Origin: V1-33 sp039795165
GTDB lineage: Bacteria; Verrucomicrobiota; Verrucomicrobiia; Verrucomicrobiales; V1-33
Reading direction: 5' to 3'
Length of the DNA: 64,000 nucleotides
Assembly: GCA_039795165.1 (NCBI GenBank)
Contig: JBDKER010000020.1
Coordinates: 1-64,000 of the forward strand
Position 1 is the first letter of the stretch, and each line of letters begins with the position of its first letter. Below, one piece after another: positions 50,684 through 58,606 of the stretch. The translations under genes and the position numbers were made by a program. The notes beneath the pieces are model-generated. The model had not been told where the DNA came from, did no database searches, and worked only from the letters and a program-made list of their open reading frames with translations.

Positions 50684-51253
50684 ATGAGCAAGAAAGCGAG
50701 CAAGCGAAAACAGCCGTGGCATCCTCTGACCGGATGGGTGCTGCTGGCCGATCCCTCACTGCGCGATGGGTATTTCGATCGGTCCGTGGTCGTCTTGACC
50801 GAGCACAAGCAGGATAAGGGGGCGCATGGATACATCATGAACCGTCCGACTGGGAAACGGGTGGGCGATCTTCTGTCCGCCAAGGAATTCGCGCCGCTCG
50901 CAGCCGTGCCCGTATTTCATGGCGGGCCGGTCAGTCAGGAACATCTGACCTTCACGGCCTTTGCGTTCGACAGGCTGACGAAGGAATTGTTTTCGGTGAC
51001 GCACCTGACCGTGCAGGATGCGGTCGCGCGGCAGCTGGCGGGAGAAAAGGTGCGGGCCTTTGTGGGGTATGCGGGCTGGGAAGCCGGGCAACTCGAAGAG
51101 GAACTCGAGCGCGAGGCGTGGGTGCTTTGTCAGCCCAAGGAAACCGCCTTGCGGACCCTGCGGCCCAATCACCTCTGGCGCGACATCATGCGCAGCATGG
51201 GGCCGTACTACAAGCTGCTGGCGGGCACTCCCGAGGATCCCACGCTCAACTGA
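50684..51253 (+). CDS. YqgE/AlgH family protein
   Basis: A 189-residue member of the YqgE/AlgH (DUF179) family, whose biochemical role is not known. Typical sections are GWVLLADPSLRDGYFDRSVV near residue 17, HGYIMNRPTGKRVGDLL near 47, PVFHGGPVSQEHLTFTAFAF near 75, and FVGYAGWEAGQLEEELEREAW near 122. The ATG at 50684 was preferred over the longer open frame because it matches the family N terminus. It stands alone downstream of the trpD divergence. Confidence 0.9.
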   Translation: MSKKASKRKQPWHPLTGWVLLADPSLRDGYFDRSVVVLTEHKQDKGAHGYIMNRPTGKRVGDLLSAKEFAPLAAVPVFHGGPVSQEHLTFTAFAFDRLTKELFSVTHLTVQDAVARQLAGEKVRAFVGYAGWEAGQLEEELEREAWVLCQPKETALRTLRPNHLWRDIMRSMGPYYKLLAGTPEDPTLN

Positions 51254-51427
51254 CGCCGTTCAGGAATGGTGCCGATGAAGGGCCTGGGCGCTTCTGCTGC
51301 CGGGCGCGGGGTTGCGCAATCTACCAAGACAGCGGGAGATTCCTGATTCAGTCGATTCTTTGCTCCCGTATGCGGAGTGTGCGGTTCCCACGGGAGCACC
51401 ACGGCAAGCTGGCGGGTTTGGGTTGAA

Positions 51428-51444
51428 GAGGTCTGTCCGATAGT
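51428..51444. repeat. Solitary copy of the GGTCTGTCC-NNN-NGTCG motif
   Basis: GGTCTGTCCGATAGTCG matches the repeat motif that fills 4839-5800, with one change in the last block. It shows that the motif is dispersed and not confined to that array. Confidence 0.5.
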
Positions 51445-51678
51445 CGGGGGTCGTCGTCCGGGGTTGGGATGGTGGATGGGGCCGAGGGTTTCTGGTTGTC
51501 CGTCGAATTCCGTGAAGAGGTCGAATCCGATGACCTTGCCTTCCTTTGGCCTGACGTAGACGGGGTCGGGTTTGAACTTTGGCATCTGGATGGGGCGGTG
51601 TTCGCGCGGGGCGCGATCGGGCAGGTGGCGGCCGAAGTTGGCGATGATGGTATTGGTGCAGGCGGTGGTGCCGCCGGC
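51430..51678 (-). pseudogene. Gene remnant cut by the MITE-like element
   Basis: Read on the minus strand from 51678 a continuous frame gives AGGTTACTNTIIANFGRHLP, then IQMPKFKPDPVYVRPKEGKV and IGFDLFTEFDGQPETLGP, with coding-like codon choice, then runs into Pro-rich sequence and the GGTCTGTCC-type motif. Its 5' part is missing exactly where the inverted-repeat element begins. I do not recognise the family. The rest of the gap 51254-51427 shows nothing. Confidence 0.4.
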
Positions 51679-51910
51679 TTAGGAGCCGGGTGAAAAAACC
51701 GGGCCCGGCAGCGGATCCGGAATCCACGGTCGTTGGATGAGCGGCTGCGCCGTGGGTTTGGGGGAGGGTTCCCCTGCGGGCGGCGGGCCCTATTCCACAA
51801 GGCTTCGTTGCGCCGCAGTCGAAGGTCTCGACCTTCTCCTTTGTTGCGCCTCGCCTTGTGGAAGAATTCCTCGCCGCGCTACCAGTCCGGGTTTTTCAAC
51901 AGGCTCCTAG
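51679..51910. mobile_element. 232-bp MITE-like element with IS1182-type ends
   Basis: The left end TTAGGAGCCGGGTGAAAAAA (51679 onward) and the right end, read inward as CTAGGAGCCTGTTGAAAAAC (from 51910), are imperfect inverted repeats of about 29 bp. The TGTTGAAAAACC core equals the ends of the IS1182-like element at 12.5-13.8 kb. The interior has no open frame but contains a hairpin of CCACAAGGC/GCCTTGTGG around a smaller one. This is the structure of a non-autonomous derivative mobilised by a related transposase. Confidence 0.7.
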
Positions 51911-51985
51911 GCGTCGCCGACGACGTCGCGGGGGTGACGGGTTTCAGGGCTGCCGCGGTAAGCCTTGGTGGAAGCGCGTGCCTTG

Positions 51986-52438
51986 TCACTGGGAACGCAG
52001 CCATGCGAGGAGTTGGCTGGCGGGCTGGGCACCGGAGGAGAGGGTAGGCGGGAGCCCTTTGCGGAGGAGGGCGAAGGCCGGGATGCCCTTGAGGTTGAAA
52101 TCGGAAGCGACGTCCGGGAGGGAGTCGGTATTGATTTTGGCGAAGAGGAATTCGCCCTTGGCCATGGCGGCTGCCTTTGCGAATTCCGGGGCCATCATGC
52201 GGCAGGGACCGCACCATGGGGCCCAGAAGTCGATGACGATGGGCAGGGGCGAGAGGGCTTTGAGCTGGGCGTAGGCCGAGGCTGAGGGGATATCGACTGG
52301 GGCGTCCGGGGATGGCAGGGAGGTGCGGCAGTGGCCGCAGCGGGCGGCGGAGCCGATGCGGGCGAACGGGATCCGGTTTTCTGCCTGACAGGACGGGCAG
52401 GGGAGGAAGATCCCGGAATCGTCGCAGGAGAGCGTCAC
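51986..52438 (-). CDS. Zinc-finger thioredoxin (TrxC-like)
   Basis: A 150-residue thioredoxin-2-type protein. An N-terminal zinc ribbon is formed by CPSC (residue about 14-17) and CGHC (about 34-37). The thioredoxin fold follows with the redox motif WAPWCGPC near residue 77 and the cis-Pro in GIPAFALLRKG near 120. The GTG at 52438 was chosen because it sits just ahead of the ribbon and 13 bp after the protease stop codon, whereas the longer frame is an Arg/Ser-rich shadow of the protease gene. A cytoplasmic, stress-linked disulfide reductase is likely. Confidence 0.85.
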   Translation of the reverse strand: MTLSCDDSGIFLPCPSCQAENRIPFARIGSAARCGHCRTSLPSPDAPVDIPSASAYAQLKALSPLPIVIDFWAPWCGPCRMMAPEFAKAAAMAKGEFLFAKINTDSLPDVASDFNLKGIPAFALLRKGLPPTLSSGAQPASQLLAWLRSQ

Positions 52439-52451
52439 GGATTGGGGAGGA

Positions 52452-54785
52452 TTATTCCGATTTCGCGGTGTCCTTCGGTTCCGGCTTCGGCTGGGTGGCG
52501 CTGACGAGGTCCTCGATGATGTGAAGGGATTCCAGTTTGGCGGGGTCGAAGCCGTGGGGGAATTCGTCTTCCTTGTCATCTTCTTCCGGTTCCTCCTCGT
52601 CATCGAGTCGGGCGGCTGCTTTCGGCTTCTTTTTCGTTTCCGAGTCGAGTTTCAGCTGGGGATCGGCGGCGTTTTCGAGGGTGATGGGGTAGACCTTGAA
52701 GGGGTCGCCTGCTTTGGAGAGGGCGGCGATGCGGGCTTTGCGTTCGGCGCGCTGGTCCTTGTTGCGGGTTTCGTTGGTTTTTTCCTCGGCGAGCCTTGTG
52801 TCTTCGTTCAGGGAGAGGGTATTCTTGCGGATGAGTTCGCGTGTGCGGTCGATGTATTCGCGGATGTAGGAAAAGTCCTTGTTGGCGGCGATGCGTTCGG
52901 CGCTTTTGGTTTTGAGGGTCTCAATGGGGAGGGGGTGGGCCTCTGCCATGTTGAAGCGGAGGGGTTCGATTTTATCGAAGGGGAGGGGGTCCTTGAGGTA
53001 GCGTTCGCCGACGTCCATGGCGTCGTAGCGGGAGGGGAGGACGATATCGGGTTCGACGCCTTCGTTCTGAGTGGATCCTCCGCTGATGCGGTAGAATTTG
53101 GCGATGGTGACCTTGAGGCTGCCGGCGCGGTCGCGCTGGCTGAAGACTGGCATGTGCTGGCGGACGTCGAGGAGGGTCTGGACGGTGCCTTTGCCGAAGG
53201 TTGACTGGTCGCCTACGACGACGGCGCGGCCGACGTCCTGGAGGGCGGCGGCGAAGATTTCCGAGGCGGAGGCCGAGGCACGGTCCGTAATGACGAGGAG
53301 GGGGCCATTGTAGACGGGCTGGCCTTTCCAGATGCGGGGTTCGCGGCGGTCGCGGCTATCGCGCTGCTGGACGACGGGGCCGGGTTTGATGAAGAGGCCG
53401 GTCAGTTTGATGGCTTCGTCGAGGGAGCCGCCGCCATTGCCGCGGAGGTCGAGGACGAGTCCGGCGATGTTTTCCTTTTCGAGTCTGCTGAGGATGACGC
53501 GGACGTCCTTGGTGGCGCTGACTCCGTCGCGGTTTTCCATGTCGGCGTAGAAGGAATCGAGATTGATCCAGCCGATTCTGGTGGATGGGGAGCCATCTTT
53601 TTCCGGGTGGGCGATTTCGATGAGTTCGCCTTTGGCGAGGGTGTCCTTCATTTCGACCTTGGCGCGCTGGATGGTGACCTCGCGGGTCACCATGGGGTCG
53701 TCGGCCGGCTGGATTTTGAGGCGGACGAGGGTGCCTTCGTCGCCGCGGACGCGTTCGACGATTTTCTGGAGTTTCATGCCTTCGATGTCCTCCATTTCGC
53801 CGTCGATGCCCTGGGCGACGCCGACGATCATGTCGCCGATTTTGAGGGCTTGGCTTTTGTCGGCTGGGCCGCCGGTGACGAGTTCGGCGATTTCGGCGGC
53901 ACCGTCTTTCGAGCGGAGGACGGCACCGATGCCGAAGAGTGCCTTTTTCATTTCGATGTCGAACTGGCCTTTTTCGGGGGCGCTGAGGTATTCCGAGTGG
54001 GGGTCGTAGGCGGCCGTGATGGCGGAGAGGAAGAAGTTGGTGATGTCTTCCTCGTCCTGTTCGGCGATGGCGTCGAGGTAGCGTTTGTGGCGTTTGAGGA
54101 CCTTTTGTTCCGGAGTGTCCGGGGTTTTCTTCGGAGTAGCTTCCGTGGCTGGTTTATCCGTGGCTGGGTCGGCGGGTTTCTCTTCGGCGGGTTTTTCGGC
54201 CTTTTCCTTTTTGCGTTCTTCGGCGCGGCGGATGTTGAGGCGTTCCTGGAGGATTTCGCGGGTGAGTTCCTTGAGCCAGAGGGCATCGAGGGCGGCTTCG
54301 TCGGTGGCCCATGGGGAATCCTTGCGGGTGATTTCGACGGATTCTGCGGATTTGAAGTCGAGGGGTTGACCGCCTTCGAGGATGGCTTTGATTTTGTCGA
54401 AGCGGGCGGTGACTTTCGATTTGAAGAGGGCGTGGATTTCGCGGGCTGGCTCGAGGCGGTAGAGGTTGACGGCGTCGTCGAGGGTGGTGGCGTATTTGGC
54501 GTTCCAGGCGTCGATTTCCGGCTTGGTGAAGTAGAGTTTGCTGTAGTCGAGGGTTTCGATGAAGCGGAGGAGGGCGCGGCGGGAGAGTTCGTCTCCGAAT
54601 TCGGCGCGGGAGTAGTGGGCTTCCTCGAGGAGTTTGACGACCGAGTGGGCGACGATGGGGAAACTGGTTTTGGCTTCCTGGGCGTGAGTGGCCGTGGGGA
54701 GGAGGGGGAGGGAGCCGAGGGTGAGGGCGGGGAGGCAGAGGTACCGTAGGAGTGGCAGGGCCGTGAGGAGAGCGGATGGTTTCAT
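52452..54785 (-). CDS. Tail-specific (C-terminal processing) protease
   Basis: A 777-residue periplasmic S41A protease like Prc/Tsp, which trims or degrades proteins from their C termini. Signal peptide (MKPSALLTALPLLRYLCLPA to ATHAQ), a long helical N-terminal domain (DELSRRALLRFIETLDYSKLYF near residue 60), a Lys/Glu/Pro-rich insertion near 185-225, a PDZ domain at about 270-360 (GIGAVLRSKDGAAEIAELVTGGPA), and the S41 core with the catalytic Ser in RASASASEIFAAALQD near 500 and Lys in TFGKGTVQT near 523. The C-terminal part is acidic. The ATG at 54785 fits the signal peptide; the frame is open for a further 159 codons upstream. Confidence 0.92.
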   Translation of the reverse strand: MKPSALLTALPLLRYLCLPALTLGSLPLLPTATHAQEAKTSFPIVAHSVVKLLEEAHYSRAEFGDELSRRALLRFIETLDYSKLYFTKPEIDAWNAKYATTLDDAVNLYRLEPAREIHALFKSKVTARFDKIKAILEGGQPLDFKSAESVEITRKDSPWATDEAALDALWLKELTREILQERLNIRRAEERKKEKAEKPAEEKPADPATDKPATEATPKKTPDTPEQKVLKRHKRYLDAIAEQDEEDITNFFLSAITAAYDPHSEYLSAPEKGQFDIEMKKALFGIGAVLRSKDGAAEIAELVTGGPADKSQALKIGDMIVGVAQGIDGEMEDIEGMKLQKIVERVRGDEGTLVRLKIQPADDPMVTREVTIQRAKVEMKDTLAKGELIEIAHPEKDGSPSTRIGWINLDSFYADMENRDGVSATKDVRVILSRLEKENIAGLVLDLRGNGGGSLDEAIKLTGLFIKPGPVVQQRDSRDRREPRIWKGQPVYNGPLLVITDRASASASEIFAAALQDVGRAVVVGDQSTFGKGTVQTLLDVRQHMPVFSQRDRAGSLKVTIAKFYRISGGSTQNEGVEPDIVLPSRYDAMDVGERYLKDPLPFDKIEPLRFNMAEAHPLPIETLKTKSAERIAANKDFSYIREYIDRTRELIRKNTLSLNEDTRLAEEKTNETRNKDQRAERKARIAALSKAGDPFKVYPITLENAADPQLKLDSETKKKPKAAARLDDEEEPEEDDKEDEFPHGFDPAKLESLHIIEDLVSATQPKPEPKDTAKSE

Positions 54786-54875
54786 GCCTGTGGGAAGGTT
54801 GAGCGGAGGGCGGGTGGGATTTTCGGCTGCGGTTTGCGATTGTCTATCGGATTCGTGGTCGGAAATACGGTCTGC

Positions 54876-55496
54876 ATGAGTGAGATGCTGACATTCACGG
54901 GGGGATTTGCGGCTACCAACGGATACGTTTTGGAAGCGCCGGGCGGGTGGGTTGTTGTTGATGCTCCGCCGGGGATGGGGGGATTTCTGAGAGAGCGGGG
55001 GATTGAGGTGGCGGCCCTGCTGCTGACGCACAGTCATCTTGATCATGTGATGGATGCGGCGGAGGTGGCGGCGGGAGGCTGTCCGGTCTATGCGTGGGGT
55101 GAGAGCACGCCGGAGGATCGGCTGGAGCCCTTGTTTGCGCAGTGGACGGGGGTGGCCGTGCGGGTGCCGCCGTATGGGGTGACACATCCTCTGTGCGGGG
55201 AGGTGGGCCGTGAGGTGGAGGTGGCTGGGCTGGCCGTGCGCGTGGCGCATGTGCCTGGTCATTCAGCGGACAGCCTTGTTTTTGTGGTCGAGGGGGCAGG
55301 GCTGATGTTCAGCGGGGACACTCTGATGGCTGGCGGGGTGGGTCGGTCCGACTTTCCCGGGGGGAGTCATGAGGTATTGCTGGCGGGGATCCGGCGGGAG
55401 ATATTGGGGTGGCCTGCTGGGATGGTGATTTATCCTGGGCATGGGCCGGCCACGACGGTGGGGGAGGAACTGCGGAGCAATCCTTATCTGTCCTGA
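54876..55496 (+). CDS. MBL-fold (glyoxalase II-like) metallohydrolase
   Basis: A 206-residue metallo-beta-lactamase-fold hydrolase. The metal-binding motif THSHLDH is near residue 50-56, followed by the His in VAHVPGHSADS near 129, the bridging Asp in MFSGDTLMAGGVGR near 150 and the last His in VIYPGHGPATTVGEE near 186. It most resembles hydroxyacylglutathione-hydrolase-like proteins of unknown substrate. The ATG at 54876 was preferred to one at 54834 because the fold starts directly after it. It is divergent from the protease gene. Confidence 0.85.
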   Translation: MSEMLTFTGGFAATNGYVLEAPGGWVVVDAPPGMGGFLRERGIEVAALLLTHSHLDHVMDAAEVAAGGCPVYAWGESTPEDRLEPLFAQWTGVAVRVPPYGVTHPLCGEVGREVEVAGLAVRVAHVPGHSADSLVFVVEGAGLMFSGDTLMAGGVGRSDFPGGSHEVLLAGIRREILGWPAGMVIYPGHGPATTVGEELRSNPYLS

Positions 55497-55525
55497 GGGG
55501 AGGGGATGGCGCTGGCGAGTGATCG

Positions 55526-55555
55526 GCTGCCGGGCCCGGTTTTTCAACCGGCTCA
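55526..55555. repeat. Solitary IS1182/MITE-type end
   Basis: Read on the minus strand from 55555, ATGAGCCGGTTGAAAAACCG and the following CCGGGCCCGGCAGC match the left end of the MITE-like element at 51679-51712 almost base for base, including the CCGGGCCCGGCAGC part. No partner end is seen within the gap, so it is a solo end or a third, rearranged copy. Nothing else is recognised between 55556 and the tRNA gene. Confidence 0.55.
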
Positions 55556-55699
55556 TGGCTGGGATCGGTGGGATCGGTGGGACGCCCCGATTGTGCTGCG
55601 GGGAGCGTTATCAGGTTGACTGATAGGAGCCTCCGGGAAGGCCAGGGGCCACCCTGGCAGGCTGGTCCGTTATGGGTGGCCGAGTCTGAGGAGACTGGC

Positions 55700-55770
55700 T
55701 CCGGCGGTTGGGATCGAACCAACGACCTAGTGGTTAACAGCCACCCGCTCTGCCGCTGAGCTACGCCGGA
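55700..55770 (-). tRNA. tRNA-Asn (anticodon GTT)
   Basis: The 71-base minus-strand sequence folds into a full cloverleaf: acceptor TCCGGCG/CGCCGGA, D-arm GCTC/GAGC, anticodon stem GGTGG/CCACT around loop CTGTTAA with anticodon GTT, and T-arm GTTGG-TTCGATC-CCAAC. CCA is not encoded. The D-loop is short, which explains the length. Confidence 0.95.
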
Positions 55771-55959
55771 TCACTGGGGGCAACGGAGACCGTTGCGCGG
55801 GCCGGGAAATGAGGCGGAGTGGGTGGGTTTGCAAGGGAATTCTGCGGGAAATCGGCAAAAGAAACAGGCGGGACTGCTGGTCCCGCCTGTGGCTTGGTTG
55901 AGTGATGGAATTGCGGTGGGGATTCCGGGTTTGGGATGCCCGTTCCGGAACCGCTGGAA

Positions 55960-56370
55960 TCAGGCTCCCTGCTGATCGCCTTCCACGACGACGACGCGGA
56001 GGGGAACGGAGGCCTTTGTTTCGCCATTGAAGGCAACTTCAAAGGAGTAGGTACCGCCGGTTTCGAACCGGAGGGGTTGGAAATTGAGGATCATGTTGCG
56101 GGTGATGAAGTCCGCGCCTTCCGGGAGGCGGATATCGACGTTCGCCTGGAGGGGCTGCATGAGGTCCTTGCCGGAGGCATCGACCATGCGGATGGTCATC
56201 TGGTGGTCACCTTCGTCGGCGTTGCGGAAGCAGACGCGGAGGGCGAGGGCGCACTGGGGATGCACGATGGGGACGGCGCGGGAGCCGATGGTGTCGAAAG
56301 TTCCGAGGAGACACAACTTGCTGTTGTAGTCCATTGCGGAGTCACAGAGGGTAGCTACCTGAATATCCAT
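55960..56370 (-). CDS. DUF6941 family protein
   Basis: A 136-residue cytoplasmic protein without signal peptide. It reads MDIQVATLCDSAMDYNSKLC, LLGTFDTIGSRAVPIVHPQC and ends with a beta-sandwich-like part (LRFETGGTYSFEVAFNGET). The opening and the HPQCALALRV block match the DUF6941 family as I remember it. No function is known. It precedes tRNA-Asn on the minus strand and is divergent from the redoxin-fusion gene. Confidence 0.75.
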   Translation of the reverse strand: MDIQVATLCDSAMDYNSKLCLLGTFDTIGSRAVPIVHPQCALALRVCFRNADEGDHQMTIRMVDASGKDLMQPLQANVDIRLPEGADFITRNMILNFQPLRFETGGTYSFEVAFNGETKASVPLRVVVVEGDQQGA

Positions 56371-56521
56371 GGGGTGGCGGTTCTAAGGCCGGGGGGCGGG
56401 CAATGCAAGGAAATTCCAGGTAGGAATCCGTGACGGGAATTGGCGTAACCGCGGAGGGGAGAGTCCTGGACTAGGGAGGTGCGCCGTGTTTAGGGCGCAG
56501 GAGTTGAACGATTATACTGAC

Positions 56522-58525
56522 ATGCGCACGGGAATCCTTTCTTTCATGGTGGCGGGCCAATTGCTGTCCGGGGGAATCGCGGTGGAATCGCTCCAGGAAG
56601 CGGCGCGGCCGCTGGCGGCTGGGGAGGCGGGGATTGGTCGGATGGTGGGGGAACTGGAGGCCGTGGATGCCGGGGGCGGGATGTGGCGGCTGAGTGAGTC
56701 CGTGCGGAAGTCGCGGGTGGTGGTGGTGGCGTTCACGAGTCCGACTTGTCCGCTGAGTGCGAAGCAATTGCCGGCGTTGGCGGCAATTGAGAAGGAATTT
56801 TCGGGTGGCGGGGTGGAAGTTGTGTATGTGAATCCTGTGGCGAGCGATCCGGAGGCGGCCGTGGCGGAGTCGCGCCGGGTGCATGGGCTGGCGGGGCGGT
56901 ATGTGCGGGATGCGGGTTTGAAGGTGGCAGCGGCGCTGGGGGCGGCGAGCACGACCGAGGTATTTGTGATCGATGCGGCGCGGACCCTGACGTACCGGGG
57001 TGCGGTGGATGACCAGCATGGGATTGGCTTTGTGCGGGAGGAAGCGGGGAACCGCTGGCTGCGGGATGCGGTGCGGGAGACCCTTGCGGGGAGGCGGCCG
57101 CGCATTGGGGCGACCACGGCACCGGGTTGCGTGCTGGAGTTGCCGCAGAAGGGGGAGGTTGCGACGTCCGAGGTGACCTGGCATGGCCGGGTGTCGCGGT
57201 TGATGCAGGTACATTGTCAGGAATGCCATCGGGACGGCGGGATCGGGCCGTTTCCACTCGTGACGATGGAGGATCTGGTTTCGCATGCCGGGATGGTGCG
57301 GAAGGTGGTGACGAAGGGGTTGATGCCGCCGTGGTTTGCGGCGCGCGGGGAAGGTGGCGGGCACAGTCCGTTTGTGAACGACCGGAGTCTTCCTGAGTCT
57401 GACCGAGCGGATCTGCTGGCGTGGCTGGATGGTGGAAAGCCGGCCGGCGACGCCGGGGAGGCTCCGTTGCCGAGGCAGTGGGCGGATGCCGAGTGGATGA
57501 TTGGGCCGCCGGAGGTGGTGTATGAGATTCCGCGTGAAGTGGAGGTCAAGGCGACTGGCAAGATGGGGTATGTGTATCAGGTGGTGGAGACTGGGTTGAC
57601 GGAAGACCGCTGGGTGCAGGCCCTTGAGGTGCTGCCCTCGGCGCGGGCGCAGGTGCATCATGTGCTTGTGTTTGTGATGGCGGCGGATGCCGATCGCCGC
57701 CGGGTGGCGGGTGGCGATAATTTCTTTGCGGCGTATGTGCCGGGGAGCAGTTCGATGATTTACCCCGAGGGGTATGCCAAGAAGCTGCCGAAGGGATCGA
57801 AGCTGCTGTTTCAGCTGCATTACACGCCGACCGGGGTGGCGACCGTTGACCGGACGCGCCTTGGGCTGCGGTTTGCGTCGGGTCGGCCGCGGCATGAAGT
57901 GCTGGTGGCGGCGGCGAAGAATGTGACCTTTGCGATTCCGCCGGGGGCGGCTGAGCATGTGGAACGGGCGGTGCTGCCGGTGCCGTTCGAGGCTGACGTG
58001 CTTGCCTTCATGCCGCACATGCATGTGCGCGGGAAGTCGTTCCGTTATGAACTGGCGGAGTCGGGCGGGGGGCGGAAGGTGCTGCTGGATGTGCCGCGTT
58101 ATGATTTCAACTGGCAGCTGCTGTATCGGCTGGCTGAGCCTTTGCGTGTGAAGGCCGGGAGCCGGATTGAAGTCACGGCGGCCTTTGACAACAGCAGCGG
58201 GAATCCGGCGAATCCCGATCCGGGACGTACCGTGCGCTGGGGTGAGCAGACCGATCAGGAAATGCTCCTTGGGTATCTGGAATATGTGGTGGCGTCCGGG
58301 GAAGCGAAGGTGTCGGCTGCCGAGCCGCTGCGGCTTACGGGGAAGGCGCTTGGTTTGCTGGGCAAGCGACTTGACCGTGATGGGGACGGGCGGGTTTCTG
58401 CGGCCGAGGCCGGTCCGGGATTTGCCGAGCTGCATGCGCGGCTTGATGCTGACGGCGATGGCTATGTGACGGGCGAAGAAGCGCGGCGGGTGGCGCGGGC
58501 GCAGCAGCCTTCGGGTCGGCCCTGA
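56522..58525 (+). CDS. Redoxin / heme c / copper-monooxygenase-like / EF-hand fusion protein
   Basis: A 667-residue exported protein. After a signal peptide (MRTGILSFMVAGQLLSGGIA) comes a thiol-peroxidase/AhpC-like redoxin domain (VVVAFTSPTCPLSAKQLPAL near residue 66, with a single Cys). Next is a cytochrome-c-type CQECH near 230 with MPPWFAARGEGG near 265. A region like the copper type II ascorbate-dependent monooxygenase fold follows, with possible copper ligands in ARAQVHHVLVF near 376 and MPHMHVRGKSFRYE near 497. Two EF-hand loops (DRDGDGRVSAAE, DADGDGYVTGEE) end the protein. The ATG at 56522 gives the signal peptide. The natural substrate is unknown; a periplasmic redox role is likely. 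Confidence 0.8.
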   Translation: MRTGILSFMVAGQLLSGGIAVESLQEAARPLAAGEAGIGRMVGELEAVDAGGGMWRLSESVRKSRVVVVAFTSPTCPLSAKQLPALAAIEKEFSGGGVEVVYVNPVASDPEAAVAESRRVHGLAGRYVRDAGLKVAAALGAASTTEVFVIDAARTLTYRGAVDDQHGIGFVREEAGNRWLRDAVRETLAGRRPRIGATTAPGCVLELPQKGEVATSEVTWHGRVSRLMQVHCQECHRDGGIGPFPLVTMEDLVSHAGMVRKVVTKGLMPPWFAARGEGGGHSPFVNDRSLPESDRADLLAWLDGGKPAGDAGEAPLPRQWADAEWMIGPPEVVYEIPREVEVKATGKMGYVYQVVETGLTEDRWVQALEVLPSARAQVHHVLVFVMAADADRRRVAGGDNFFAAYVPGSSSMIYPEGYAKKLPKGSKLLFQLHYTPTGVATVDRTRLGLRFASGRPRHEVLVAAAKNVTFAIPPGAAEHVERAVLPVPFEADVLAFMPHMHVRGKSFRYELAESGGGRKVLLDVPRYDFNWQLLYRLAEPLRVKAGSRIEVTAAFDNSSGNPANPDPGRTVRWGEQTDQEMLLGYLEYVVASGEAKVSAAEPLRLTGKALGLLGKRLDRDGDGRVSAAEAGPGFAELHARLDADGDGYVTGEEARRVARAQQPSGRP

Positions 58526-58606
58526 GAAGGGGCTGGGAAATTCCGTTGCAGGGCGTGCAGGGTCGGCTGGTGGGCGTGGTTGCCTGCGTTGGCCGCTGGT
58601 CTGCGG

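Noticed and set aside
53607..54749. 380-codon plus-strand frame opposite the protease gene (and similar ones at 39745-40881, 45124-46245 and 36285-37040)
   Set aside because: Translations are Glu/Gly/Val/Phe-rich mirror images of well-supported genes on the other strand.
55526..55560. Terminator after the MBL-fold gene (CCGGGCCCGG followed by Ts)
   Set aside because: The palindrome leaves no loop and the same sequence is the end of a mobile element at 51679, which explains it better.
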